Shown one piece after another: positions 51,866 to 61,366 of a stretch of 64,000 nt of DNA. Under the pieces are notes generated by a model, which was not told where the DNA came from, searched no databases, and saw only the letters and a list, made by a program, of their open reading frames with translations. The position numbers and the translations under genes were made by a program. The stretch's first letter is position 1. Each line of letters starts with the position of its first letter. Source of the stretch: WTFY01 sp965220895 (GTDB lineage Bacteria; Pseudomonadota; Gammaproteobacteria; UBA4575); the NCBI GenBank assembly GCA_965220895.1, contig OZ244850.1, positions 1,550,001-1,614,000 of the forward strand, given 5' to 3'.

Positions 51866-53134
51866 ATGAAAGCCATTGATACGTTCCTGCAGCGTTTCTT
51901 CGAGTCACACGGCTCGATCTCTTGTTTCGTGCTGGCCTACAGCGGCGGCATGGATTCAAGCGTACTCCTGCATGCCATGCAGGGCCTCGGGCTACCCTTG
52001 CGCGCGGTGCATGTAAACCACCACCTGCACCCGGACTGCGGGCAATGGCAACAGCACTGTCATGGCGTGTGTCAGGACTACGGGGTTGCCTTCACGTCGA
52101 TCGATGCCCCGGTGGAGAAAGCGCCGCAGCAAAGCCTCGAGGAAAGTGCGCGAACGGCAAGGTACCGGCAGCTGTTTGAGCAGGTGGGGCCCAAGGATGC
52201 GCTGGTCAGCGCACATCACGAGGATGACCTGGCCGAGACCCTCCTGCTGCAGTTGCTGCGCGGTGGTGGACCCGCGGGGCTTGCGGCCATGGCCATGGAG
52301 CGCATGCACGAAGGGCGCCGACACCTGCGCCCGCTGCTCGGCTTTTCCCGCGCACGGCTTGAGGACTATGCACGTCACCATTCCCTGGCCTGGATCGAGG
52401 ATCCCAGCAACGACTCCTTGCAGTTCGACCGCAATTACCTGCGCCTTGAGGTCATGCCCCGGCTGGCGAAGCGCTGGCCTGGTGCCGTCCAAACCTTGTC
52501 GCGTGCAGCCGGTCTGCAGGCCGAGGCCATGCAGTGCCTGCAGGCACTGGCCGACCTGGATGTCCGGGCGGCGGCTACAGGCCATGCCCACATCCTGGAC
52601 ATCGAACCCCTGCAGCGCCTTGATGCGGTGCGCCTGAAAAATGCCCTGCGAGGCTGGATCCGTGCGCATGGCCTGCAGGTGCCCGGCAAGAAAATGCTGG
52701 AGCACATCGTCCAGGATCTGGTGTACTGGGAAGTCTCGGATACGGCCGCCATGCAGCGTTGGGCGGATGGGGAGGTTCGCCGCTACCGCAATCAACTGTA
52801 CCTGCTGAACCCCGGCTTGCAGCATGATCCCGGCCAGGTCCTGCGATGGAGAATCGACCGGCCGCTGGTCATCCGGAGTCTCAACCGGGTCCTGCATAAT
52901 TCGGACCTACAGCACTTCGGCGTCAGCGTGCCCCGGGGTGTCAAGGAACTCACGGTGCAATTTCGAACAGGAGGCGAGCGTTTCAAGCCGGCGGGACAAG
53001 AGCATCACAGAACGCTCAAGAACCTTTTCCAGGAAGGCAACATTCCTCCCTGGGAGCGCGACCGCATCCCCCTGCTGTACCACGAGGGAAAGCTGATTTC
53101 CGTGCTCGGCTACTGGAATGCAGCCTCGCACTGA
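51866..53134 (+). CDS. tilS: tRNA(Ile)-lysidine synthetase
   Basis: A 422-residue N-type ATP pyrophosphatase that modifies C34 of tRNA-Ile(CAU) to lysidine so that it reads AUA. The PP-loop is 'LAYSGGMDSSVLLHAM'. 'HVNHHLHPDCGQWQQHC', 'SAHHEDDLAETLLLQLLRGGG' and 'WIEDPSNDSLQFDRNYLR' are diagnostic. The C-terminal tRNA-binding domains end 'GKLISVLGYWNA'. It starts 41 bp after accA. Confidence 0.96.
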   Translation: MKAIDTFLQRFFESHGSISCFVLAYSGGMDSSVLLHAMQGLGLPLRAVHVNHHLHPDCGQWQQHCHGVCQDYGVAFTSIDAPVEKAPQQSLEESARTARYRQLFEQVGPKDALVSAHHEDDLAETLLLQLLRGGGPAGLAAMAMERMHEGRRHLRPLLGFSRARLEDYARHHSLAWIEDPSNDSLQFDRNYLRLEVMPRLAKRWPGAVQTLSRAAGLQAEAMQCLQALADLDVRAAATGHAHILDIEPLQRLDAVRLKNALRGWIRAHGLQVPGKKMLEHIVQDLVYWEVSDTAAMQRWADGEVRRYRNQLYLLNPGLQHDPGQVLRWRIDRPLVIRSLNRVLHNSDLQHFGVSVPRGVKELTVQFRTGGERFKPAGQEHHRTLKNLFQEGNIPPWERDRIPLLYHEGKLISVLGYWNAASH

Positions 53135-53284
53135 GTGCGTTTTCGCCCGCGCGAATCCGCGAGGGAGCCGCGCGCCGAACTGGATAATCCGGTGCGGATT
53201 TGCTAGGCTTCAATCCCGTCTTGAATACGTTTCTCCCCGGCATCGTGGGCAGCCTTGCAGGGTGAGGGAGTACATGAAAGCTCA

Positions 53285-54982
53285 ATGACGCGTTATATAT
53301 TCATTACAGGCGGTGTGGTCTCCTCGCTGGGCAAGGGCATTGCATCAGCATCCCTGGGGGCCATTCTCGAAGCCCGCGGACTCAAAGTCAGCCTCATGAA
53401 ACTGGACCCGTACATCAACGTGGATCCGGGTACGATGAGCCCCTTCCAGCATGGTGAAGTGTTCGTCACCGCAGACGGTGCCGAGACCGATCTGGATCTG
53501 GGCCATTACGAGCGCTTTGTCAATTGCCGCTGCAGCAAGAACAACAACTTCACCACCGGGCAGATTTACGAAAACGTGATCCGCAAGGAACGCCGCGGGG
53601 ATTATCTCGGCGGTACGGTGCAGGTGATCCCGCACATCACCAACGAGATCAACCAGTGCATCCAGGAAAGCACCAAGGAAGCGGATATCGCCCTGGTGGA
53701 AATTGGCGGCACGGTGGGCGACATCGAATCCCTGCCGTTCATGGAGGCCATACGCCAGCTGGGCGTGGAACTCGGACGCAGGCGCACCCTGTACATCCAC
53801 CTGACCCTGGTGCCCTACATCCATGCCTCCGGTGAAATGAAAACCAAGCCGACCCAGCACTCGGTGAAGGAGCTGCGCTCCATCGGCATCCAGCCGGACA
53901 TTCTGCTGTGTCGTTCGGACCGCCCCCTGCCCGAAGAGCAGCGCAAAAAGATTGCCTTGTTCACCAACGTCGAGGAAAAGGCCGTGATCTCCACCGTGGA
54001 CGTCAGCACCATCTACAAGCTGCCGCTTTGGCTGCACTCGCAGGGACTGGACACGATTGTTGCCGAGAAATTCCAGATGGAGTTGCAGGCCGCCCAACTC
54101 AAGGACTGGAAGGAAGTCGTGCATGCCATCGAGTTTCCCGAGGCGGAAGTCACCATCGGCATGGTCGGCAAGTACGTGGGTCTCACGGAGTCCTACAAGT
54201 CACTGAATGAAGCCCTGACCCATGCCGGCATTCATACGCAAACCAAGGTGAGGATCCAGTACATCGATTCCGAACGTATCGAAACGGAAGGCACGGCCGC
54301 GCTTCGGGGGCTGGATGCCATCCTGATTCCAGGCGGCTTCGGAAAGCGAGGTATCGAGGGAAAAATTGCGGCTTCTCGCTACGCGCGGGAGAACCGGGTG
54401 CCCTACCTGGGCATCTGTCTCGGCATGCAGGTCGCCGTGATCGATTATGCGCGCAACGTGGCCAAGCTTGAGGATGCACACAGCACCGAGTTCCAGCAGG
54501 AGACGCCGCACCCGGTGATTGCACTGATCACGGAGTGGCAGGACCGCGCAGGACAAATCCAGCGGCGCAGCAAGGTGTCCGACCTGGGGGGTTCCATGCG
54601 CCTTGGCGAGCAGGACTGCAAGCTGCAGCCGGGTTCCCTGGTTCACAAGCTGTACGACCTGGACGTCATCGCGGAACGGCACCGCCACCGCTACGAGTTC
54701 AACAGTACCTACATGGCCGAACTGCAAAAGGCGGGACTCTCGTTCACGGGCACCTCGGTCGACGATACCCTCGCGGAAGTCATCGAGATTGCTACCCATC
54801 CCTGGTTTGTGGGATGCCAGTTTCACCCGGAGTTCACCTCGACGCCGCGCACCGGCCATCCATTGTTTTCCGGCTTCGTGCAGGCGGCACGCAAGTTTCA
54901 CAGCCAGCAGCTGGAACGCGGCAAAAAAGATCACATCCAGGAACAAACCGCATTTGCCGATTTCTCGGTCCAGTCCGGCTGA
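53285..54982 (+). CDS. pyrG: CTP synthase
   Basis: A 565-residue enzyme (E. coli 545) that aminates UTP to CTP using glutamine. The synthetase domain starts 'MTRYIFITGGVVSSLGKGIA' with 'SLMKLDPYINVDPGTM' and 'ETDLDLGHYERF'. The C-terminal class I glutamine amidotransferase has 'PYLGICLGMQ' (catalytic Cys) and 'CQFHPEFTSTP' (His, Glu). ATG 53285 is chosen for the family N-terminus; a longer in-frame start at 53255 adds ten residues. pyrG-kdsA-eno is conserved. A 150-bp gap after tilS likely contains its promoter; I see no clear one. Confidence 0.98.
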   Translation: MTRYIFITGGVVSSLGKGIASASLGAILEARGLKVSLMKLDPYINVDPGTMSPFQHGEVFVTADGAETDLDLGHYERFVNCRCSKNNNFTTGQIYENVIRKERRGDYLGGTVQVIPHITNEINQCIQESTKEADIALVEIGGTVGDIESLPFMEAIRQLGVELGRRRTLYIHLTLVPYIHASGEMKTKPTQHSVKELRSIGIQPDILLCRSDRPLPEEQRKKIALFTNVEEKAVISTVDVSTIYKLPLWLHSQGLDTIVAEKFQMELQAAQLKDWKEVVHAIEFPEAEVTIGMVGKYVGLTESYKSLNEALTHAGIHTQTKVRIQYIDSERIETEGTAALRGLDAILIPGGFGKRGIEGKIAASRYARENRVPYLGICLGMQVAVIDYARNVAKLEDAHSTEFQQETPHPVIALITEWQDRAGQIQRRSKVSDLGGSMRLGEQDCKLQPGSLVHKLYDLDVIAERHRHRYEFNSTYMAELQKAGLSFTGTSVDDTLAEVIEIATHPWFVGCQFHPEFTSTPRTGHPLFSGFVQAARKFHSQQLERGKKDHIQEQTAFADFSVQSG

Positions 54983-55000
54983 AGGCGAAAGCCTGCACCC

Positions 55001-55843
55001 ATGAAGCTCTGCGGTGTTGAAATCGGGCTCCACCGCCCCTTTTTCCTGATTGCCGGACCCTGCGTGGTGGAAAGCCTGGAACTGGCACGCGAAACCGCGG
55101 GGACGCTCAAGGAAATCACCCACAGGCTGGGGATCCCCTTCATCTACAAGTCTTCCTTTGACAAGGCAAACCGTTCATCCGCGGACAGTTTCCGCGGTCT
55201 TGGGCTGGACAAGGGCCTGCAGATCCTGGCCCAGGTCAAGGATGAACTTGAGGTGCCCGTACTCACCGATGTGCATGAGGATACGCCACTGCAGGAAGTG
55301 GCGGACGTGGTCGATGTCCTGCAAACACCCGCCTTTTTGTGCCGGCAGACGAATTTCATCCAGCGGGTGGCCGCATGCGGGAAGCCGGTGAATATCAAGA
55401 AGGGCCAGTTCCTGTCGCCGGGGGAGATGCAGTATGTGGTCGACAAGGCCCGGGCACAGGGCAATGCGGACATCCTCGTGTGCGAACGCGGCACCTCTTT
55501 CGGCTACAACAACCTGGTATCGGACATGCGTTCGCTAGCCATCCTGCGAGAAACGGAGTGCCCGGTGGTGTTCGATGCGACCCACTCGGTGCAGCTTCCA
55601 GGTGCAGGCGCGGGCTGCTCGGACGGGCAGCGCGAGTTCGTGCCGCTGCTCGCGCGGGCCGCGGTGGCCAGCGGAATTTCGGGGTTGTTCATGGAAACCC
55701 ACCCCGACCCGGAGGCGGCCAAGAGTGATGGACCCAATTCCTGGCCGATGGACCGGATGGAGTCCCTGCTCTCTGCGCTTCAGGCCATCGATGAGGTGGT
55801 CAAGCAGCGCGGCTTTGCCGGGACCGGGGCCGAAGGGAAATAA
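55001..55843 (+). CDS. kdsA: 3-Deoxy-8-phosphooctulonate (KDO 8-P) synthase
   Basis: A 280-residue TIM-barrel enzyme condensing arabinose 5-phosphate with phosphoenolpyruvate for KDO of lipopolysaccharide. 'FLIAGPCVVESLELARETAG', 'FIYKSSFDKANRSSADSFRG', 'LTDVHEDTPLQEVADVVD', 'KKGQFLSPGEM' and 'DATHSVQLPGAGAGCSDGQREFV' (spread over about 195-215) are diagnostic. It sits between pyrG and eno and supports the outer-membrane theme. Confidence 0.98.
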   Translation: MKLCGVEIGLHRPFFLIAGPCVVESLELARETAGTLKEITHRLGIPFIYKSSFDKANRSSADSFRGLGLDKGLQILAQVKDELEVPVLTDVHEDTPLQEVADVVDVLQTPAFLCRQTNFIQRVAACGKPVNIKKGQFLSPGEMQYVVDKARAQGNADILVCERGTSFGYNNLVSDMRSLAILRETECPVVFDATHSVQLPGAGAGCSDGQREFVPLLARAAVASGISGLFMETHPDPEAAKSDGPNSWPMDRMESLLSALQAIDEVVKQRGFAGTGAEGK

Positions 55844-55862
55844 TCAACAAGGAGAATTTCTG

Positions 55863-57146
55863 ATGTCCGAGATTGAGTCCGTGCACGCGAGAGAAGTGAT
55901 CGACTCGCGTGGCAACCCGACCGTGGAAGCGGATGTCTTGCTGGGTTCGGGAGTGCTGGGCCGCGCGGCCGTGCCTTCCGGGGCATCGACCGGCACACTG
56001 GAAGCGGTGGAGCTGAGAGACCAGGATCCGAAGCGCTATGCGGGCAAGGGCGTGCAACAGGCCGTGGGCAACGTCAATTCCGAAATCCGCCCGCAGCTTT
56101 TGGGCGTATCCTGCTTTGAGCAGGAGGCCATCGACCAGCGCATGCTCGAGTTCGACGGCACCGACAACAAGCAGCGCCTGGGTGCGAATGCATTGCTGTC
56201 GGTCTCGCTGGCCGTGGCCAAGGCCGCCGCCCTCGAAAAACGTGTGCCCCTGTACCGCTACCTGCACGGCGGGGGTGATTTCCGGATGCCGGTGCCGATG
56301 ATGAATATTCTCAACGGCGGTGAGCATGCGGACAACAGCGTGGACATGCAGGAGTTCATGGTGATCCCCACGGGAGCCTCCTCGCTTCGCGAGGCGGTGC
56401 GCATGGGTGCGGAAATCTTCCATGCCCTGAAAGGCACACTGCATGCCCAGGGGCTCAACACGGCCGTCGGCGATGAAGGCGGGTTTGCTCCGGATCTTCG
56501 CTCGAATCATGAAGCGATCGAGGTCATTCTGAAGGCGATCGAACAGGCGGGTTTCACGGTGGGCAGCGATGTCCACCTGGGTCTGGATGTCGCCAGCACG
56601 GAGTTCTACCGGGAGGGTGCCTACGTACTGCAGTCCGAGGGCAAGTCCTTTGATTCCGCGCAGTTTGTCGATTACCTGGTCGACTGGATCGACCAGTACC
56701 CGATCATCTCCATTGAGGACGGGGTGGCGGAGAACGACTGGGACGGCTGGAAACTCCTCACCGAACAGGCGGGTCACCGGGTGCAACTGGTGGGCGACGA
56801 CCTGTTCGTCACCAATGCCAAGATCCTGAGAAAGGGAATCGAGGCCGGCATCGCCAACTCCATTCTCGTCAAGGTGAACCAGATCGGCACCCTGAGTGAA
56901 ACGCTGAGCGCGGTGCGCGTCGCCCACGAAGCGGGCTATACTGCCGTCATGTCGCACCGTTCGGGGGAGACCGAAGATGTTACGATTGCAGACCTTGCCG
57001 TGGCCACCGGTTGTGGGCAGATCAAGACGGGTTCGCTGTCGAGGTCGGACCGGACGGCGAAATACAACCAACTGATACGCATCGAGGAGGAACTGGAGGA
57101 CGAATGTCATTACCCGGGACTTGGGGCATTCACCTTCCGTACATGA
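55863..57146 (+). CDS. eno: Enolase
   Basis: A 427-residue glycolytic enzyme interconverting 2-phosphoglycerate and phosphoenolpyruvate, also a degradosome partner of RNase E in gammaproteobacteria. 'HAREVIDSRGNPTVEADV', 'VPSGASTGTLEAVELRD', 'MPVPMMNILNGGEHADNSVD', 'GDEGGFAPDL', the signature 'ILVKVNQIGTLSETLSA' and 'MSHRSGETEDVTIADLAVA' are present. ATG 55863 with AAGGAG 12 bases upstream is the start; upstream extension is a kdsA shadow frame. Confidence 0.99.
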   Translation: MSEIESVHAREVIDSRGNPTVEADVLLGSGVLGRAAVPSGASTGTLEAVELRDQDPKRYAGKGVQQAVGNVNSEIRPQLLGVSCFEQEAIDQRMLEFDGTDNKQRLGANALLSVSLAVAKAAALEKRVPLYRYLHGGGDFRMPVPMMNILNGGEHADNSVDMQEFMVIPTGASSLREAVRMGAEIFHALKGTLHAQGLNTAVGDEGGFAPDLRSNHEAIEVILKAIEQAGFTVGSDVHLGLDVASTEFYREGAYVLQSEGKSFDSAQFVDYLVDWIDQYPIISIEDGVAENDWDGWKLLTEQAGHRVQLVGDDLFVTNAKILRKGIEAGIANSILVKVNQIGTLSETLSAVRVAHEAGYTAVMSHRSGETEDVTIADLAVATGCGQIKTGSLSRSDRTAKYNQLIRIEEELEDECHYPGLGAFTFRT

Positions 57147-57150
57147 CCCC

Positions 57151-57447
57151 TTGAGAATACTCATCACACTGATGGTCGTGCTGTTCCTGCTGATGCAGTA
57201 CAAGCTCTGGTTCGGCGAGGGGAGTGTGCGTGAGGGCCTTGAGCTAGGCCGCTCGACGGAAACCCAGCAGATGAAAAATGATCAGGCCAGGCAGCGAAAC
57301 GAGGTCCTGGCCGCGGAAGTCGCAGAACTCAAGACCGGGCTCGAGTCCGTGGAAGAGCGTGCCAGAAATGAGCTCGGCATGGTCAAGAAGGATGAAACCT
57401 TCATTCATATCCTAGAGGGTCAGACCGGCGAAATTGTCGAACAGTAA
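57151..57447 (+). CDS. ftsB: Cell division protein FtsB
   Basis: A 98-residue bitopic inner-membrane protein of the FtsQLB divisome complex. One N-terminal membrane helix ('ILITLMVVLFLLMQYKLWFG') is followed by a coiled coil (about 40-75, 'NDQARQRNEVLAAEVAELK') and 'ERARNELGMVKKDETF', the typical FtsB end. TTG 57151, four bases after eno, is the likely start; ATG 57172 would trim the helix. Overlaps ispD by 14 bases. Confidence 0.93.
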   Translation: MRILITLMVVLFLLMQYKLWFGEGSVREGLELGRSTETQQMKNDQARQRNEVLAAEVAELKTGLESVEERARNELGMVKKDETFIHILEGQTGEIVEQ

Positions 57448-58165
57448 TCATCAACGTTGCTGGGCCATCGTTTGTGCGGCCGGCTCGGGCCGGCGCATGG
57501 AAATGGACATTCCCAAGCAATACCTGCCTCTCAAGAACTCCACGGTCCTGGAAGAAAGCCTGTCCTGCTTTTTGCATCATCCGCAGATTGCGGGCGTGGT
57601 GGTTGCCCTGCATGCGGACGATCACCGCTGGCCCACCCTGAAAATATCCTCGGATCCGCGGGTGCAGGACGTCGTGGGAGGCGACACCCGGGCGCGTTCG
57701 GTCGTCAGTGCCCTGGAGCGGGTCCGAAGCCTTGCCGAGAAGGAGGATTTTGTCCTGGTGCACGATGCTGCGCGCCCGTGTCTCGGCTACGCGGACCTGG
57801 ACCGCCTGATCCTCGAGGGGCTGGCCGAGGAGGACGGGGTGATCCTGGCGAGTCCGGTCCATGATACGGTCAAGCAGGTGCGCACCTCGGATGGTGTGCG
57901 GGAAGTGGAACGCACCCTGGATCGCGGGCTCTTGTGGAAGGCGCTGACCCCGCAGATGTTCCGTGTCGGGGTGTTGCACGAGGCCTTGCAGTTTTGCATC
58001 GAAAACGACCGGGAAGTGACCGATGATGCTTCGGCCGTCGAGGCCATCGGGCGCCGTGTGAAAATGATCCAGGGACGCAGTGATAACATCAAGGTCACCC
58101 GGCCCGAAGACATACAGCTTGCAGAATCGATCCTGTTGCAGGTCAGCAAATCCCCGCAGTCCTGA
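57434..58165 (+). CDS. ispD: 2-C-Methyl-D-erythritol 4-phosphate cytidylyltransferase
   Basis: A 243-residue enzyme of the non-mevalonate isoprenoid pathway that transfers CMP to methylerythritol phosphate. 'WAIVCAAGSGRRMEMDIPKQYLPL' is the CTP-binding loop, 'VLVHDAARPCL' and 'VKVTRPEDIQLAE' (seen as 'NIKVTRPEDIQLAE') are conserved. Start is TTG 57434 inside the ftsB end. ispF follows, so two consecutive pathway steps are adjacent. Confidence 0.97.
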   Translation: MSNSNHQRCWAIVCAAGSGRRMEMDIPKQYLPLKNSTVLEESLSCFLHHPQIAGVVVALHADDHRWPTLKISSDPRVQDVVGGDTRARSVVSALERVRSLAEKEDFVLVHDAARPCLGYADLDRLILEGLAEEDGVILASPVHDTVKQVRTSDGVREVERTLDRGLLWKALTPQMFRVGVLHEALQFCIENDREVTDDASAVEAIGRRVKMIQGRSDNIKVTRPEDIQLAESILLQVSKSPQS

Positions 58166-58224
58166 GCGGGCATGATGGAGGATTGCTGCCCGGCGCGGAT
58201 CGAGGGACGGAATTGGAGAAGGTA

Positions 58225-58716
58225 ATGAGTCCGAAAGTAGGGTTTGGCTATGACGTACACCGCTTCTGTAAAGGCGATCACATCGTGCTGGGCGGTGAAA
58301 AGATTCCGCACAGCCAGGGGATCGATGCCCACTCGGACGGGGATGTGCTGCTGCATGCGATTTGTGACGCCATTCTCGGCGCGGCAGGCGCCGGGGACAT
58401 CGGCCAGCATTTCTCGGACCAGGACAGCCGGTTCGAGAACATCGACAGCCGGATTTTGCTGCAAAACGTGGTGCGCAAGATGGGTGACGGTTTCGTGGTG
58501 GGTAACGTGGACTGTACGGTCGTACTGGAGCGTCCCAAGCTCGCCGCCCATGTCCGGGCCATGGAGGCCAATATCGGCGAGTTGCTGGAGATTCCGCCCG
58601 GCCACGTTAATGTCAAGGCAACGACCCACGAGGGCATGGGCTTTGCAGGTCGCGGTGAGGGGATCGCGGCCTACGCGGTGGTCCTGCTGACTCCGCGCGC
58701 ACCCGCTGACGCATAA
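58225..58716 (+). CDS. ispF: 2-C-Methyl-D-erythritol 2,4-cyclodiphosphate synthase
   Basis: A 163-residue trimeric zinc enzyme. 'VGFGYDVHRFCKGDHIVLGG' (zinc-binding D-x-H), 'DAHSDGDVLLHAICDAILGA', 'DIGQHFSDQDSRFENIDS' and 'NVKATTHEGMGFAGRGEGIA' are diagnostic. ATG 58225 has GGAGAAGG just upstream and matches the family start; an in-frame start at 58183 would add 14 residues. 59 bp after ispD. Confidence 0.98.
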   Translation: MSPKVGFGYDVHRFCKGDHIVLGGEKIPHSQGIDAHSDGDVLLHAICDAILGAAGAGDIGQHFSDQDSRFENIDSRILLQNVVRKMGDGFVVGNVDCTVVLERPKLAAHVRAMEANIGELLEIPPGHVNVKATTHEGMGFAGRGEGIAAYAVVLLTPRAPADA

Positions 58717-58724
58717 GCTGACGA

Positions 58725-60659
58725 ATGCCGCGAAGCGAAACGATCTTCAGCCCGCAGGGGTTGCTGTCCGAGCATCTGGATAACTTTCGTTACCGGCCCC
58801 AGCAGCAGCACATGAGTGCCCGGGTAGAGTCGGCCCTTGAGCAGCGCAGCCGACTCATCATCGAAGCCGGCACCGGGGTAGGGAAAACCTTCGCGTACCT
58901 GGTGCCCGCACTGCTGTCCAAGCAGAAAGTGGTCATTTCCACAGGCACCCGCCATTTGCAGGACCAGCTGTATTTCAAGGACCTGCCCGCCGTGCTGGAC
59001 ATCGTCAAGACTCCCCTGACCACGGCCCTGCTCAAAGGCCGTGCCAACTACCTCTGTGTACACCGTCTGCAACACCATGTCCCGCGCACGCGCCTGAACA
59101 CCGGGCGTGCTGCGAAGAAAATCCAGACCATCCGGGACTGGTCCCGGGTGACGCGAACCGGAGAGATCGCCGAGGTCAACTCGATTGGTGAAGGGGACCC
59201 GGTATGGCCGGCGGTGACATCGACCGTGGAGAACTGCCTCGGTTCCGAGTGCCCGAGCTACCAGGACTGTCATGTGTTCGAGGCCCGGCGAAAAGCCCAG
59301 AAAGCGGATGTCGTGATCGTCAACCATCACCTGTTTTTTTCCGACCTGACCCTGAAGCAGGAGGGATTCGGGGAGCTCCTGCCGCAGGCGGATGCCTGCA
59401 TCCTGGATGAAGCCCATCAACTGCCGGAACTTGCCAGCGACTTTCTGGCGACGACCATCAGCAGCCGTCAATTGACGAACCTGGGAGAGGATGTCATTGC
59501 AGCACAGCTTGAAGAGGCTCCCGAGTCCGGTACGATTCGCGAGCTTGTCAGTGCTGTGAACTGGGCCACTGCGGATTTCCTGCTGGCACTGGACAGTCGC
59601 AAGGAGCGAACCCAGTGGCACGAGGCGGTAGCATCTGCCGAGACCCGGGAGCAGTTTGATGCGCTTTGCCGGTCACTGGACCGGCTGTTAGAGGAATTGT
59701 CGGTACTTGGCGAGCGCGGCAAGGTGCTCGCCCGTTGTCAGGAACGGTGCGAAAAGCTCGTACAGCAGTTGCAACAGTTCTCAGAAGCACCAGACGCCCG
59801 GGTGAACTGGGTAGAGCTCCTTAAAAAAGGGTTCCGGCTGCACAGCACGCCCCTGATGATCGCCGACCTGTTCCAGGAACTGATCCAGGGCTACCAGTGC
59901 AGCTGGGTTTTTACCTCGGCCACGCTGACCATGAATGCAAAGTTTGATCATTTTCAGCAGCAGCTGGGGCTTGCCGATGCCGAAACCCTCATGCTGGACA
60001 GTCCCTTTGACTTCGAGGCGAACACACGTCTTTTCCTGCCGTCCATCCAGGCCGAACCGAACAGCGACGACTACAACCGGCTGCTGCTGGATGCCGTCCT
60101 GCCTGTGCTGCACGCCAACCGGGGCCGTGCATTTTTGCTGTTCAGCAGCCATCGGGCATTGCGTCTTGCCGCAGATTCCTTGCAGACGGCGAGTGAATTC
60201 AACCTGCTGGTACAAGGCGAGGCACCGCGCCGGGAACTGCTCGAGCGCTTCGTGAAAACGGAACGGGCCATCCTGCTGGGTGCCAGCAGTTTCTGGGAGG
60301 GTGTGGATATCCGGGGCAGCGCATTGAGCTGTGTCATCATCGACAAGCTGCCTTTTGCGGCACCGGATGATCCGGTGCTGGCCGGGCGCCTGCAGGCCTT
60401 GCGCGAGTCGGGTGAAAATCCTTTCAGGCACTACCAGTTGCCGCAGGCGGTGATCGCCCTGAAGCAGGGCGTCGGCAGGCTGATCCGCGATGAAGACGAC
60501 TACGGGGTGGTCGTGATCTGCGACCCGAGAGTGACGGGGCGGGCCTACGGGAAGTCATTCATCAACAGCCTGCCACAGATGCCGCGCACTTCCAGCCTCG
60601 ATGAGGTGGTTCACTTTCTTGGTCAGCAGGAGTCCGGACGTGAAGTTCCTTGCAGTTGA
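58725..60659 (+). CDS. yoaA: YoaA-like DinG-family ATP-dependent helicase
   Basis: A 644-residue superfamily 2 (XPD/DinG-type) iron-sulfur helicase. Walker A 'IEAGTGVGKTFAYLVP', iron-sulfur cysteines in 'ANYLCVHRL' and 'NCLGSECPSYQDC', DEAH box 'ACILDEAHQLPE', 'NHHLFFSDL', and C-terminal motifs 'LLFSSHRALR', 'GASSFWEGVDIRGSAL' and 'QGVGRLIRDEDD'. Adjacency to tsaB (overlap 20 bp) matches E. coli yoaA rather than dinG. YoaA acts in replication-fork repair with the chi subunit HolC (known in E. coli). Confidence 0.94.
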   Translation: MPRSETIFSPQGLLSEHLDNFRYRPQQQHMSARVESALEQRSRLIIEAGTGVGKTFAYLVPALLSKQKVVISTGTRHLQDQLYFKDLPAVLDIVKTPLTTALLKGRANYLCVHRLQHHVPRTRLNTGRAAKKIQTIRDWSRVTRTGEIAEVNSIGEGDPVWPAVTSTVENCLGSECPSYQDCHVFEARRKAQKADVVIVNHHLFFSDLTLKQEGFGELLPQADACILDEAHQLPELASDFLATTISSRQLTNLGEDVIAAQLEEAPESGTIRELVSAVNWATADFLLALDSRKERTQWHEAVASAETREQFDALCRSLDRLLEELSVLGERGKVLARCQERCEKLVQQLQQFSEAPDARVNWVELLKKGFRLHSTPLMIADLFQELIQGYQCSWVFTSATLTMNAKFDHFQQQLGLADAETLMLDSPFDFEANTRLFLPSIQAEPNSDDYNRLLLDAVLPVLHANRGRAFLLFSSHRALRLAADSLQTASEFNLLVQGEAPRRELLERFVKTERAILLGASSFWEGVDIRGSALSCVIIDKLPFAAPDDPVLAGRLQALRESGENPFRHYQLPQAVIALKQGVGRLIRDEDDYGVVVICDPRVTGRAYGKSFINSLPQMPRTSSLDEVVHFLGQQESGREVPCS

Positions 60660-61329
60660 GACGGCCACCGAGTGCTGCTCGGTCGCACTGTTCCATGACG
60701 GTGAGATCATCAGCGAAAGCGAGCTGGCCCCGCTTCGCCACAATGAAATCGTGCTGTCCATGTGTGAACGGGTGCTGGCGCAGGCCGAAGTCGGTCTTTC
60801 CCAGCTGGACGGCATGGCCTTCGGTTGCGGCCCCGGGGCATTCACCGGCGTACGCCTCGCTGCCAGCATCACCCAGGGGATCGCACTGGCGCAGGACTTG
60901 CCGGTGGTCCCGGTTTCCTCGCTCGCGGCGCTGGCACAGGCGGCCCATTGCAGGCACGGGGTCTCGCAGGTGCTGGCCTGCATCGATGCTCGCATGCAGG
61001 AAGTCTACGTGGCCCTGTACCGGCTCGATGAAAACAGGATCATGCGCCTGCAGGGCGAGGAGCAGGTCATCGCACCTGCGCGGGTGAATGTGGACGTCCA
61101 GGATCACTGCATGGGCTGTGGCTCCGGGTGGAAGCCCTATGCGGAAATCCTGCTCGGGCGTTGCGGAAAAACCATCACCTTTGATGCTGACGCCGTGCCG
61201 CAGGCAGAGTTTGTGGCGGTGCTGGCCCAGCCCCGGTTTGAGCGCGGCGAAACGGTTTCGGCAACCCAGGCCCTGCCGGTCTATGTGCGCCATGACGTCG
61301 CGCGAAAACCCAAATCCAGGACTGTCTGA
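60640..61329 (+). CDS. tsaB: tRNA threonylcarbamoyladenosine biosynthesis protein TsaB
   Basis: A 229-residue ASKHA-fold partner of TsaD in t6A37 tRNA modification. 'KFLAVETATECCSVALF', 'LSQLDGMAFGCGPGAFTGVRLA' and 'VLACIDARMQEVY' identify the family. GTG 60640 is the start giving the conserved N-terminus; the longer in-frame reading lies inside yoaA. It is a scaffold and not an active protease. Confidence 0.95.
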   Translation: MKFLAVETATECCSVALFHDGEIISESELAPLRHNEIVLSMCERVLAQAEVGLSQLDGMAFGCGPGAFTGVRLAASITQGIALAQDLPVVPVSSLAALAQAAHCRHGVSQVLACIDARMQEVYVALYRLDENRIMRLQGEEQVIAPARVNVDVQDHCMGCGSGWKPYAEILLGRCGKTITFDADAVPQAEFVAVLAQPRFERGETVSATQALPVYVRHDVARKPKSRTV

Positions 61330-61366
61330 GGACACCCGCTCCGGCTGCTTTTGCTACACTGCGCGG